Assembly (NCBI RefSeq): GCF_020176955.2 | Contig: NZ_JAIUCZ020000008.1 | Location: forward strand, 310,001 to 374,000 | Origin: Nocardia sp. alder85J | GTDB lineage: Bacteria > Actinomycetota > Actinomycetes > Mycobacteriales > Mycobacteriaceae | Direction: 5' to 3' | Length of the DNA stretch: 64,000 nt | Shown here: piece by piece, positions 10,768 to 18,026 of the stretch | Position numbering within the stretch: the first letter of the stretch is position 1 | Layout: each line of letters opens with the position of its first letter | The notes under the pieces: model-generated | Told to the model about the DNA's origin: nothing | What the model saw: the letters and a program-made list of their open reading frames with translations, nothing else | Database searches by the model: none | Translations under genes and position numbers: made by a program

Positions 10768-11751
10768 TTGACCACTCCGAACCAGCCGAATGACGATCGG
10801 CACCACGCCAACGGTGTGACCGAGCGGGTCGCACCGTCGCCGATTCCGCCGCGGCCGATTCCGCGGCCGGCGTCGGGTGAGGGCGGGCCGGGTAGTGCCG
10901 CGGAGAATTCGGCGACGGAAAAGCTGGACAAGACACTGGATATCGGCGAGCCGGGCGGATCCGGTCCGAAGGCCGACGGTGGGAACGGTTCGTCGCAGCT
11001 GCCGCAGCGTGAGCCGCAGTCCAACCTGAACCGTCCGGGCCACGTCCCGGTGACCGGCGGCCGCTCGGTCGGGCTCAATGCCGGGGTCAGCAACGCCCGC
11101 ACCACCGCCGATCTCGCCGCCAAGGCCGCCCGCAAGGAGGCGGCGATGGTGAAGTCGGTCGGCATCGACGGCCCGACCCGCAGCATCGCGCGGCCGGAGC
11201 TGATCAAGGACATGCCCGATCTGTCGGAGCTGCGGCATCCGCTGCCGACGGCCCCGGCGGCCGCCCCGCAGCCCGGGTTGCCGATGGCCCCCGTGCCACC
11301 GCCGGTGGCGGCGCCGCTGCTGGACGCCACCGGCCCGCAGCAGCGCATCTCGCCGACGGCCCCGGCCGCGGTCGCCCAGGCGGCGGTCACCGGTGAGCCG
11401 TTGCGGGCCACCGTGCAGGTGCGCCACATCGACCCCTGGTCGACGCTGAAGGTGTCGCTGGTGATCAGCGTGGCGATGTTCTTCGTGTGGATGCTCGCCG
11501 TCGGCTTCCTCTACATCGTGCTGTCCGGCATGGGCGTGTGGGACCGGATCAACACCTTCACCACCGACATGGTGTCCGACAGCGGTTCGTCGTCGTTGAT
11601 CGGCGCCGGCTCGGTCTTCGGCTACGCGGCCGTGATCGGGCTCATCAACGTGGTCTTGATCACGGCGCTGTCGACGATCGGGGTGTTCATCTACAACCAG
11701 TGCACCGATCTGGTCGGCGGTATCCAGGTCACCCTCGCCGATCCGGACTAG
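10768..11751 (+). CDS. DUF3566 membrane protein downstream of gyrA
   Basis: Equivalent by position to Rv0007. The 327-aa protein has a long Pro/Ala-rich, low-complexity cytoplasmic N-terminus (about residues 1-210) and a C-terminal DUF3566 domain with two membrane segments (VSLVISVAMFFVWMLAVGFL and VIGLINVVLITALSTIGVFI), ending in QCTDLVGGIQVTLADPD. The likely start is TTG at 10768, eight bases after an AAGGAC motif; no better ATG or GTG fits. Function is not established; the gene is conserved with gyrA and precedes tRNA-Ile. Confidence 0.9.
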   Translation: MTTPNQPNDDRHHANGVTERVAPSPIPPRPIPRPASGEGGPGSAAENSATEKLDKTLDIGEPGGSGPKADGGNGSSQLPQREPQSNLNRPGHVPVTGGRSVGLNAGVSNARTTADLAAKAARKEAAMVKSVGIDGPTRSIARPELIKDMPDLSELRHPLPTAPAAAPQPGLPMAPVPPPVAAPLLDATGPQQRISPTAPAAVAQAAVTGEPLRATVQVRHIDPWSTLKVSLVISVAMFFVWMLAVGFLYIVLSGMGVWDRINTFTTDMVSDSGSSSLIGAGSVFGYAAVIGLINVVLITALSTIGVFIYNQCTDLVGGIQVTLADPD

Positions 11752-11877
11752 TCCGGCGCCCGCTGCCGCCGACGGCCGGTACCGCCCCTTCCGGGCCTGG
11801 TACCGGCCGTTTTGGTCTTCCGGGCCGCCGTACGGTAATCTTCCAACTCGTTCGAGTCACACACTCGAATCGGATGA

Positions 11878-11951
11878 GGGCCTATAGCTCAGGCGGTTAG
11901 AGCGCTTCGCTGATAACGAAGAGGTCGGAGGTTCAAGTCCTCCTAGGCCCA
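11878..11951 (+). tRNA. tRNA-Ile (GAT anticodon)
   Basis: A 74-nt cloverleaf with acceptor arms GGGCCTA/TAGGCCC, anticodon stem-loop CTTCGCTGATAACGAAG (anticodon GAT) and T-loop GGTTCAAGTCC. CCA is not encoded. It is placed 126 bp after the DUF3566 gene, as in other Mycobacteriales. Confidence 0.97.
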
Positions 11952-11980
11952 CTGGAGAACAGCACAGTAGGGTGGGGTTC

Positions 11981-12088
11981 ATGAAGTACTTTCTCACGAT
12001 CGGTGTCGTGGCCGCGGTGGCCTTCGCCATCAGCCGGTTCCGCCAGCGTGACGATGCCGCTTTGTGGCACGAGGTCACCACGCGCTGA
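11981..12088 (+). CDS. DLW-39 family small membrane protein
   Basis: A 35-aa protein encoded between tRNA-Ile and tRNA-Ala, starting MKYFLTIGVVAAVAFAIS and ending ALWHEVTTR. It has one N-terminal hydrophobic helix and a short conserved tail with the LWHEVT motif that defines the DLW-39 family in actinobacteria. The start is ATG 11981, preceded by GGGTGGGG. The function of the family is unknown; the position between these two tRNAs is conserved in the order. Confidence 0.85.
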   Translation: MKYFLTIGVVAAVAFAISRFRQRDDAALWHEVTTR

Positions 12089-12099
12089 TTTCCCGGTCA

Positions 12100-12172
12100 G
12101 GGGCCTTAGCTCAATTGGCAGAGCACTGCCTTTGCAAGGCAGGGGTTAGGGGTTCGATTCCCCTAGGCTCCA
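12100..12172 (+). tRNA. tRNA-Ala (TGC anticodon), integration target
   Basis: A 73-nt cloverleaf with acceptor arms GGGGCCT/AGGCTCC, anticodon stem-loop CTGCCTTTGCAAGGCAG (anticodon TGC) and T-loop GGTTCGATTCC. Its 3' 34 nt plus one following base are duplicated at 23925-23959, so an element has integrated into this gene; the copy here remains a complete tRNA because the element carries the same sequence. Confidence 0.97.
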
Positions 12173-12173
12173 C
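12139..12173. repeat. attL: 35-bp direct repeat at tRNA-Ala 3' end
   Basis: The sequence from GCAGGGGTTAGGGG to AGGCTCCAC is identical to 23925-23959. The first base to the left differs between copies (G versus A), as does the base to the right (T versus C), so the repeat is exactly 35 bp. Confidence 0.97.
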
Positions 12174-12179
12174 TCTCTA

Positions 12180-12240
12180 CCAGCGGAAACGCTGGTTCGA
12201 TCGAATAGAGATTCGATCGAATGACACGGAAATGACACGG
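12180..12240. repeat. Hairpin and short repeats between attL and the integrase gene
   Basis: Three motifs lie between attL and the integrase stop. A hairpin CCAGCG-GAAA-CGCTGG spans 12180-12195. The palindrome TTCGATCGAAT occurs at 12196-12206 and 12212-12222. The tandem TGACACGGAAATGACACGG lies at 12222-12240. A close match to the last, TGACACGCTAACGACACGG, lies near attR at 23788-23806 (16 of 19 identical). The hairpin may be a terminator; the repeats are candidate integrase or excisionase arm sites. Confidence 0.65.
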
Positions 12241-12242
12241 AT

Positions 12243-13457
12243 TCAGCTCGCAAACCGGTCGAGCGTTGCCGTAAAGTCCGGCGCCTCATGAGGCTTATCG
12301 ATGTAGTGCTTGCGAGCAATCGCCCCTCCGTCTGCATGCCCGAGTTGGCTTGCCGCGTCCTCCGGCCCGTAGTCCTCAGCGATGATCGAAGCCACGCACT
12401 TGCGGAATGTCTTCGGCGTGATCCATGCGAAGTCGTCTCCGCGTGCTTGCCGCCAGACCCGGCGGAAGTTGTGTGGCTCGCGGATGCCACCATTGCGGTC
12501 CGGAAACACCAAGTCCAACTTGTTCGGCACCGCGTCCACCTTTACCCGAAGCAGGGTGTCCACCGCGAACTTCGGTAGCTTCACGGTCCGGTACCCGGCA
12601 TCGGTCTTCGTCCACTCCTGGCGATGCAAGCCCCTCGCCGAGTTCCGAACAATCGTGCCGGAGATCGTGAGCGTGGGGGCTGTGGCGGCAAGGTCGAGAT
12701 CGCACCACCGGACCGCCAGCGCCTCGCCCGGCCGCGCGCCGGTCGCCAGTAGCACGTCCGCGATATCCAGCATGGCTCGGCTCCGCTTCGGTCCGCTGGT
12801 GTATGCCGGAGTGCCGGGGATCTTTTCTCCAGACAACCAGACCGCCAGCTGTGCCTGAAGGGCTTGCAGCGTGGCCAGATCGGCCGCTCGAGGCTTCTCA
12901 CGCTTCTTGCGTATCCGCGCTACCTCGCGCACTGGGTTCTGATCGATCGCATCGTGCCGGGCAGCAAGACCCATCATCCCGGACAAGATCACGCGATGCC
13001 GGCGGGCCTTTTCCTTGCCCACCTCGGCAACCTTCTTGAGATGCTGGTCGAGTCGTGATGTGGAAGCTTCCCAGACCCTGACTCCACCAAGTGCCGACTT
13101 GATTTTGATCGTGTCCTTCCGCGCCCGTGGGTCGGTGGATACGTCGATCTCGTCGCGATACAGGTCGATGGTCTGTTGCGTCACGCCATCTTCGAACGTG
13201 AGTTCGGACAGCCATTTGTCCGCCAACTCGGCGAGCTTGGTATCTCGGGTGATCGCCGTGCCGCGCTTGTTGGTTCGCTTCTGAAGCTTGTTCTTGAGAT
13301 TGGCATCGGCGCGGGTCTTCGTCGGTCCGAACGCTTGCACCGTCCGGGTTTCGCCGTCGTCGTCGCGGTGGCGGGTGGTGGCGCGCCAACTGCCGTTGTC
13401 CTGCTGCCTACAGCTGATCTTGCCGTAGGTGCCGATCTGGAGGGGTTGTCTAGCCAT
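12243..13457 (-). CDS. int: Tyrosine recombinase / site-specific integrase
   Basis: Inserts and excises the element at tRNA-Ala. The 404-aa product has an N-terminal arm-binding domain, a core-binding SAM-like domain (about residues 70-170), and a catalytic domain with Arg in TGARPGEALAVRW, Lys in KTDAGYRTVKLP, TPKTFRKCVAS where the usual first His is Lys but the second Arg is kept, LGHADGG, and the nucleophile Tyr in IARKHYIDKP. Its 3' end abuts attL, the usual polarity for tRNA-inserted elements. The ATG start overlaps the stop of the upstream XRE gene by 8 bp, so the two are cotranscribed. Confidence 0.95.
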   Translation of the reverse strand: MARQPLQIGTYGKISCRQQDNGSWRATTRHRDDDGETRTVQAFGPTKTRADANLKNKLQKRTNKRGTAITRDTKLAELADKWLSELTFEDGVTQQTIDLYRDEIDVSTDPRARKDTIKIKSALGGVRVWEASTSRLDQHLKKVAEVGKEKARRHRVILSGMMGLAARHDAIDQNPVREVARIRKKREKPRAADLATLQALQAQLAVWLSGEKIPGTPAYTSGPKRSRAMLDIADVLLATGARPGEALAVRWCDLDLAATAPTLTISGTIVRNSARGLHRQEWTKTDAGYRTVKLPKFAVDTLLRVKVDAVPNKLDLVFPDRNGGIREPHNFRRVWRQARGDDFAWITPKTFRKCVASIIAEDYGPEDAASQLGHADGGAIARKHYIDKPHEAPDFTATLDRFAS

Positions 13458-14391
13458 TTCCGTTCTTTCCGGGGTACGTCTCGTCGGTATCGTCGGCAGT
13501 AGTGTCGGGCTTGTGGTGGGAGCGCGGGTGCGACCGATCTCCCTTCAGACCCCGAACCATCAAGGGTTCTTCGTCTCCCGCACGGAACCACTTCGTATCT
13601 CCGGCCCTGAACACGATGGTCTCGCCGAACTCTCTACGGAACAGCGACAACGCCATGCCGCACGTCAAGGCGCGCTGAAGTCGGCCGTTGTTCAGGATCG
13701 GTTCCAGTTCAGGGGGTTGCAGCAGGTGTTCCCCCCACTCGGTGTCACGAGGGATGTCTATTGCATAGGGTGGAACTTCCCATGCGCGACGGTAGGTGAC
13801 CTGGTCGTTGGCGTCGTTCAGGTCCCCGCTGATCTGCGCGCGTGCGTTGCGAATGCGGCTGCGACCGATGCCCAGTTCTTCCATGAGGTCGAGCCAGTCT
13901 CGTTCGCCAGCATCGACCCGGTCGAACTCCTGTACGGTGCCGTCCAGCAGTTCGAGGAATTCCTTTTCGTTGCGGCAGTTGACCACGTATTGGCGTGGTC
14001 CACGTCTGCCCTCCTCTAGCTCGCAGCACAGATGGAACAGTTCGGCCTTTGCCCGTATGCCCTTCAGTTCGTGGCGGGCATGGTTGAGGATGCTCGTGGT
14101 CTGGTGAACCCGGTGCATGGCCTGTTGAAGGTTCTGGTCGGCTCGGGCTCTCAGCGTGGCGAGCCCTCCCCATCCTGGGACCAGAGCTAGAGGCTCGATG
14201 CCCAGGACGGTTGAGACCGGGAGGGTTTCGGCGAGCTTGACTGGTCGCTGTCCCTTCTCAACCTTGGACAAGGTGACCTGACTCCAGTTCACTCCGACTT
14301 CCCGCAGCCGTTTCGAAAGCTCCTCTTGGCTCCACTCTCGGTGGATACGGCGCGCCTCGATCCGCTTACCGATCGCACGGTCAACATCCAA
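13450..14391 (-). CDS. XRE-family helix-turn-helix protein, probable element repressor
   Basis: The 313-aa product has an N-terminal Cro/CI-type helix-turn-helix (about residues 6-65: GKRIEARRIHREWSQEELSKRLREVGVNWSQ... STVLGIEP), then a helical region (residues 75-115), and a C-terminal domain I do not recognise, ending in a charged Asp/His/Lys-rich tail. It is transcribed with int, divergently from the excisionase-like gene, with an AT-rich control region between them. This arrangement is typical of a regulator that sets integration versus excision. Its role as repressor is inferred from position. Confidence 0.85.
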   Translation of the reverse strand: MDVDRAIGKRIEARRIHREWSQEELSKRLREVGVNWSQVTLSKVEKGQRPVKLAETLPVSTVLGIEPLALVPGWGGLATLRARADQNLQQAMHRVHQTTSILNHARHELKGIRAKAELFHLCCELEEGRRGPRQYVVNCRNEKEFLELLDGTVQEFDRVDAGERDWLDLMEELGIGRSRIRNARAQISGDLNDANDQVTYRRAWEVPPYAIDIPRDTEWGEHLLQPPELEPILNNGRLQRALTCGMALSLFRREFGETIVFRAGDTKWFRAGDEEPLMVRGLKGDRSHPRSHHKPDTTADDTDETYPGKNGNG

Positions 14392-14426
14392 CGTTCTACA
14401 TCTTCCTGTCGCTTCTCATATTTTCT

Positions 14427-14486
14427 CGTTGTGACTATAACATTAGCTTCTAAGATAGATGTAACTTCATGCGTTATCGTTGTGAC
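14427..14486. promoter_or_regulatory. AT-rich divergent control region with repeated CGTTGTGAC
   Basis: The 14392-14534 gap is conspicuously AT-rich for this genome. CGTTGTGAC occurs twice in the same orientation, at 14427-14435 and 14478-14486, 51 bp apart, flanking the sequence CTATAACATTAGCTTCTAAG. These are the best candidates for operators of the XRE protein controlling both directions. Confidence 0.5.
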
Positions 14487-14534
14487 CGGTGGTGCTTGAG
14501 CGCTTCCCGTAAGAACCGAACACCGGAGGTTGAG

Positions 14535-14735
14535 TTGGCCGTGCCGACCACAGCAGATGATCAGTGGCTCACCCGCGACGAATTGGCCCAACGCCTGAAG
14601 ATCCCGGCCAAGACATTGGCCGTGTGGGCATCCCAGCAGCCGCAGAAGGGGCCGCGCTATGTCCGCATGGGCAAGTACTGCCGCTACCTACTCAGTGACG
14701 TAATTGACTGGGAGAGAAAGCAATTCGAGGACTGA
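14535..14735 (+). CDS. xis: Excisionase-like helix-turn-helix protein
   Basis: A 66-aa basic protein with a winged helix-turn-helix of the excisionase/MerR-like type: WLTRDELAQRLKIPAKTLAVWASQ, then GPRYVRMGKYCRYLLSDVIDWERKQ. Such proteins bend DNA at att sites and bias the integrase to excision. The TTG at 14535 was chosen because GGAGG lies six bases upstream; a GTG at 14541 is also possible, and the frame is open back to ATG 14469, but that start would overlap the second operator-like repeat. It is followed 3 bp later by the replication-protein gene. Confidence 0.8.
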   Translation: MAVPTTADDQWLTRDELAQRLKIPAKTLAVWASQQPQKGPRYVRMGKYCRYLLSDVIDWERKQFED

Positions 14736-14738
14736 TCG

Positions 14739-16748
14739 GTGGCGGTACAAGGTAGGTCAGATGGCGGGCCGGTGAGCGCCTACGACCAATTCGTGTCCTG
14801 CCTGCGTGAGTACGGGTGCACGGTAGACGACAAGGGTGATCGTGGCTCAGCGTCCACCCCGGGCCATGGTTCTTCGGATCGGGGAACGATGTTCCGCCGG
14901 TATCCGGACGGTGTGCTGGTCTGGTGTTTCAACCAGGACCGTGAGGAGATGCTCACTGCGCTCGGGTTGACGATGGCGGATCTGTTCGATTCGCCGCGTA
15001 CGTCGTATCGGTACGCCGATGGCCGCACAGTGACCCGCTCGTACCGGGATGGGAAGAAGACCTTCAGCCAGAGCGGCACCAGGTCCGGCCGCGCCCTGTT
15101 CAATATCGACAACCCGCCTACCGATCAGGATTCGGTGGTGTACGTGGTGGAGGGAGAGAAAGACGTGCGGGCCGCGACCGCGGTCGGGGTGTTCGCGGTG
15201 TCGCAAGCCCAGGGCGCGCGCACCTCGCCGGAGCGGGCCGACTGGTCGCCGCTACGCGGCAGGCGCGTCGTCGTGGTCCAGGACAAAGACGACGTGGGCC
15301 GGGCGCGGGCCAAGGCGGTGGCGAAGTTGCTGGTCGGCACCGCCGCATCTGTGGCGATTGTCGAGGCTCGTGAAGGTAAAGACTTGGCCGACCATATCGC
15401 TGCCGGGCTCGGGATAGGTGAGCTGGTACCTGTGCCGTGGCAGGCGTCGGCGTCGTCGCCGGTCGATCCGGTGGTGGGGTTCTGGAGTGCGCGCCCGGTA
15501 TTGGCGCATGTGCTGGAGTTCGCGCGAGCGCGACGGGCGGGGCCGTGGGGAACTCTCGGCGTGGTGCTGGCGCGCGCAGTGGCTGCCGTCCCGCCGACGG
15601 TGACGTTGCCCGCGACGGTCGGCGGCCGGATGTCGTTGAACTTGTTCACGGCGCTGGTCGGCCCGTCGGGTAGCGGTAAGGGTGCGTGTGAAGCCGCGGC
15701 GCGGGATGCCTTGGTCTGCTGCTACGACCCGACCGGCCGGGTCGTGGTCGACGTGCCGGAGTTTCCTCTGGGGTCCGGCGAGGGAATCGCTCGGAGTTTC
15801 CGCCCGGCGGGTGCCGACGACGATGCACCGAACCTGAGGGATCGAGCGGTGTTTACAGCGCCGGAGGTCGACACTATGAAGGCGTTGTTCGCGCGTACCG
15901 GAGCCACACTTGAAGCAGAGCTGCGCAAGTTGTACAGCGGTGAACAGATCGGCTTCAACAACGCCCAGAAGACGACACGTACAGTGGTTTCCGCGCACAG
16001 CTATCGGGCCTGCCTGGTGGTCGGAGCGCAGCCGTTGCGGGCGGGGGCGCTGCTCGACGGGGCCGACGGTGGTACTCCGCAACGGTTCCTGTGGTTGCCG
16101 GTCGCCGATCCGGATGCGCCGGACCAAGCGCCCGCCGAGCCGGCGGTGTGGAAGGTGCGTTTGCGTGACTGGCAGCCTGGTCCGCTGCCGATTCCGGATG
16201 TTGCCCGGCAAGAGATCGACGCGGCGCGGTTGGCTCGATTGCGTGGCGGCACAGATGAAGCTGAAACGCTGGACGGGCACGGGTTGCTGTCCCGTTTGAA
16301 GGTTGCAGCGGCGCTGATGGTGCTGGATGGCCGGACGGTGATCGACGCGCAGGATTGGGCTCTTGCCGGTGTGGTGATGGCCGTTTCGGACGGGACGCGT
16401 GCGAGTGTGCAGCGAGCAGCAACCGAGCAGAAGCGCCGCGCCAACCACGCTCGTGCGCTGGCGAGCGCGGAGCGTGAGGAGATACTCAGCGACCGGAAGT
16501 TCCAGCGCGCCCGAAACTCGATTCTTCGATCTCTTACCGATGGCCCGGCCGGGCGTTCGCCACTGCGCCGGAGGATGAAGGAAGATATCCGCGCCAACTT
16601 CGATGCCGCGCTCTCGGATCTGCTCGACTCCGGCCAGATCCTCGAATCCGGTCCCGACAGCAAGCCGGTCTACACCTTGTCCACCGACGGACCCGAGTCC
16701 CCAGGGACTCATCCTGGTAATCCCGCTCTACCAGCGGAGATTCTGTGA
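14739..16748 (+). CDS. TOPRIM primase/P-loop replication protein of the element
   Basis: The 669-aa product combines an N-terminal primase-like region, a TOPRIM domain (VVYVVEGEKDVRAA about residue 130 and RRVVVVQDKDDVGRARA about residue 180), and a DUF3987-like P-loop domain (ALVGPSGSGKG about residue 308). The zinc-binding part resembles the CP-H-...-C-H--C pattern of phage and plasmid primases but is degenerate: STPGHGSSDRG and VLVWCFNQDR keep only one Cys. The C-terminus carries a basic helical region and a winged-helix-like tail. The GTG start at 14739 is 3 bp after the excisionase stop. It probably replicates the excised element. Confidence 0.82.
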   Translation: MAVQGRSDGGPVSAYDQFVSCLREYGCTVDDKGDRGSASTPGHGSSDRGTMFRRYPDGVLVWCFNQDREEMLTALGLTMADLFDSPRTSYRYADGRTVTRSYRDGKKTFSQSGTRSGRALFNIDNPPTDQDSVVYVVEGEKDVRAATAVGVFAVSQAQGARTSPERADWSPLRGRRVVVVQDKDDVGRARAKAVAKLLVGTAASVAIVEAREGKDLADHIAAGLGIGELVPVPWQASASSPVDPVVGFWSARPVLAHVLEFARARRAGPWGTLGVVLARAVAAVPPTVTLPATVGGRMSLNLFTALVGPSGSGKGACEAAARDALVCCYDPTGRVVVDVPEFPLGSGEGIARSFRPAGADDDAPNLRDRAVFTAPEVDTMKALFARTGATLEAELRKLYSGEQIGFNNAQKTTRTVVSAHSYRACLVVGAQPLRAGALLDGADGGTPQRFLWLPVADPDAPDQAPAEPAVWKVRLRDWQPGPLPIPDVARQEIDAARLARLRGGTDEAETLDGHGLLSRLKVAAALMVLDGRTVIDAQDWALAGVVMAVSDGTRASVQRAATEQKRRANHARALASAEREEILSDRKFQRARNSILRSLTDGPAGRSPLRRRMKEDIRANFDAALSDLLDSGQILESGPDSKPVYTLSTDGPESPGTHPGNPALPAEIL

Positions 16749-16771
16749 GTCCCAGTGGGACTTGAGTCCCT

Positions 16772-17056
16772 GTGGTTGGTGATACCGACCAGAGATCTAC
16801 GGATGTGGCAAGTGATTCGACAGCCGGATCGGGTGAGCCCGAACCGCTGGCGGATGTCGCAGGGCTGCGCTGCCCGATCTGCCGCCAGGTTCACGATGAC
16901 CTCGAACTGAACGCGACCGCGCTGTGTCGGCGCTGCCGTACGGCCGGTAACTACCCGCGACGGTGCGCGGTGTGCGGCGAGGAGTTGCCTCGGAAGTTCG
17001 TCTTCGATCGGCACCGGGTGTGCCGCCCCCAACTCATGCTCGAAGGAGTCGGGTAG
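16772..17056 (+). CDS. Small zinc-ribbon protein
   Basis: A 94-aa protein with a 35-residue acidic, disordered N-terminus and a C-terminal cysteine cluster: LRCPICRQVHDD, LCRRCRTAG, RRCAVCGEEL, then DRHRVCRPQ, enough ligands for two zinc sites. GTG start at 16772, 23 bp after the preceding gene in the same direction, so probably the same operon. I do not recognise the family; a DNA-binding or accessory replication role is plausible but not shown. Confidence 0.7.
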   Translation: MVGDTDQRSTDVASDSTAGSGEPEPLADVAGLRCPICRQVHDDLELNATALCRRCRTAGNYPRRCAVCGEELPRKFVFDRHRVCRPQLMLEGVG

Positions 17057-17058
17057 AG

Positions 17059-17250
17059 GTGGCGCGGAATCTCTGGCCGAACGCTGGGGAACCCGTACCG
17101 ACGAAAATGCGCAGGGCATCCCGATGCCGCTCGGACAGCCGGGGGAGGGGTGGGGGACTACCCCCGGACCTGGCGATGCTCACCGGGACACATAGCACTC
17201 GCCCCCATGCGTGCGCCATGGCCGGTTTTTCCGACCAGGGAGAGGACTGA
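17059..17250 (+). CDS. Possible small basic protein after the zinc-ribbon gene
   Basis: A 63-codon frame beginning at GTG 17059, 2 bp after the zinc-ribbon stop, with GAAGGAG about 15 bp upstream. The product starts MARNLWPNAGEPVPTKMRR and is Arg/Gly-rich in the middle. Tight spacing supports translation, but the composition is close to what a random GC-rich frame gives, so this is a tentative call. Confidence 0.35.
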   Translation: MARNLWPNAGEPVPTKMRRASRCRSDSRGRGGGLPPDLAMLTGTHSTRPHACAMAGFSDQGED

Positions 17251-17404
17251 AACCGTCATCGGCAGGCATACCGCCGAGTTGTTTGTACGGGTTCCGGAAT
17301 CGTTCCGATCCGTAGTGACCGTCACCGATGATGGTCGCCCTGTCCGGGTAGAAGCACGTCGGCGGGGGCAGGCCCCGGAAAAATCCGACCCCCGGCCCCC
17401 ATGA
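17207..17404 (+). CDS. Possible small protein (65 aa)
   Basis: A frame from ATG 17207 overlapping the previous tentative gene. The central part, TAELFVRVPESFRSVVTVTD followed by DGRPVRVEARRR, reads like a folded protein. No good ribosome-binding site precedes the ATG. Low confidence. Confidence 0.3.
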   Translation: MRAPWPVFPTRERTETVIGRHTAELFVRVPESFRSVVTVTDDGRPVRVEARRRGQAPEKSDPRPP

Positions 17405-17578
17405 CCCCCGCCCTAGTCATGAATTTTTTTATACGGGGCCGTTTTTCGCCAAGAAACGGACTGTTCCGGTGCCTGAACAGCGGAAACAGGCATCTTCCAG
17501 GGTCATTCGTGGGCGGATATCCCCTGGATGGACTCACGGTCGTGACGCGGTGCCCGCTCGACCCGCACAGCACGGGGT

Positions 17579-17728
17579 CTATCGGTCGGTGCCGGGTACA
17601 TCGTGGTGCCAGAGCCAGTGCTCGAGGCTGCCGCTGCATACGATCGCGTCGTGTTCGTCGGTGAGGGTTCCACCCGTGGGGCGGGTCCGGTGCCCGCCAG
17701 ACCCTCGAGCCGAGACCGGATACCGCAC
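17579..17728 (-). CDS. Small protein at the end of the element's minus-strand operon (49 aa)
   Basis: A 49-codon frame starting at GTG 17728, 15 bp after the stop of the IS-interrupted gene and in the same direction. The product begins MRYPVSARGSGG and ends TLTDEHDAIVCSGSLEHWLW followed by HHDVPGTDR; the Trp/His-rich end looks protein-like and is unlike a random frame. It would be the last gene of the small-protein operon. No family recognised. Confidence 0.45.
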   Translation of the reverse strand: MRYPVSARGSGGHRTRPTGGTLTDEHDAIVCSGSLEHWLWHHDVPGTDR

Positions 17729-17910
17729 CCCGCCAGAGATCGCTTACGTGTAGCCTGCCGGGCCTTCGGCGATCAACCGTTGGTAGACCTCGATCGCTTC
17801 CGGATCGCCCGCGTCGGCATGATGCCGGTAGTAGGCGAGCTTGCCGCCGTACCCGTCCGACACCATCGGCGGGGGCGGGCTGACGGCGCTCACTGAATCT
17901 CCCCACTGAC

Positions 17911-17928
17911 GCTCATCGAAATTCCCCA
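17911..17928 (+). repeat. IS21-family subterminal inverted repeat, left copy
   Basis: GCTCATCGAAATTCCCCA, an exact inverted match to 20268-20285 at the other end of the IS. Such repeats are transposase-binding sites in IS21-type elements. Confidence 0.85.
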
Positions 17929-18026
17929 TTTGCCCGTGTGGCTTCGTCGTGAAGGGCGGGCCTCTTCCGAAGCTGGTGGTTACCACACCTGACCAGCAGT
18001 TTCGTTCGGAGGAGGCCCGCTTTTCC

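Noticed and set aside
11857..12081. Minus-strand frame across tRNA-Ile and DLW-39
   Set aside because: Antisense to a tRNA and a conserved small gene.
17469..17753. Plus-strand frame of 94 codons left of the IS
   Set aside because: Lies opposite the small minus-strand gene, and its sequence reads as a shadow (Pro/Arg/Ser-rich).
17322..17906. Minus-strand frame of 194 codons left of the IS
   Set aside because: Not protein-like; it overlaps the more convincing 49-codon gene and the interrupted gene in another frame.
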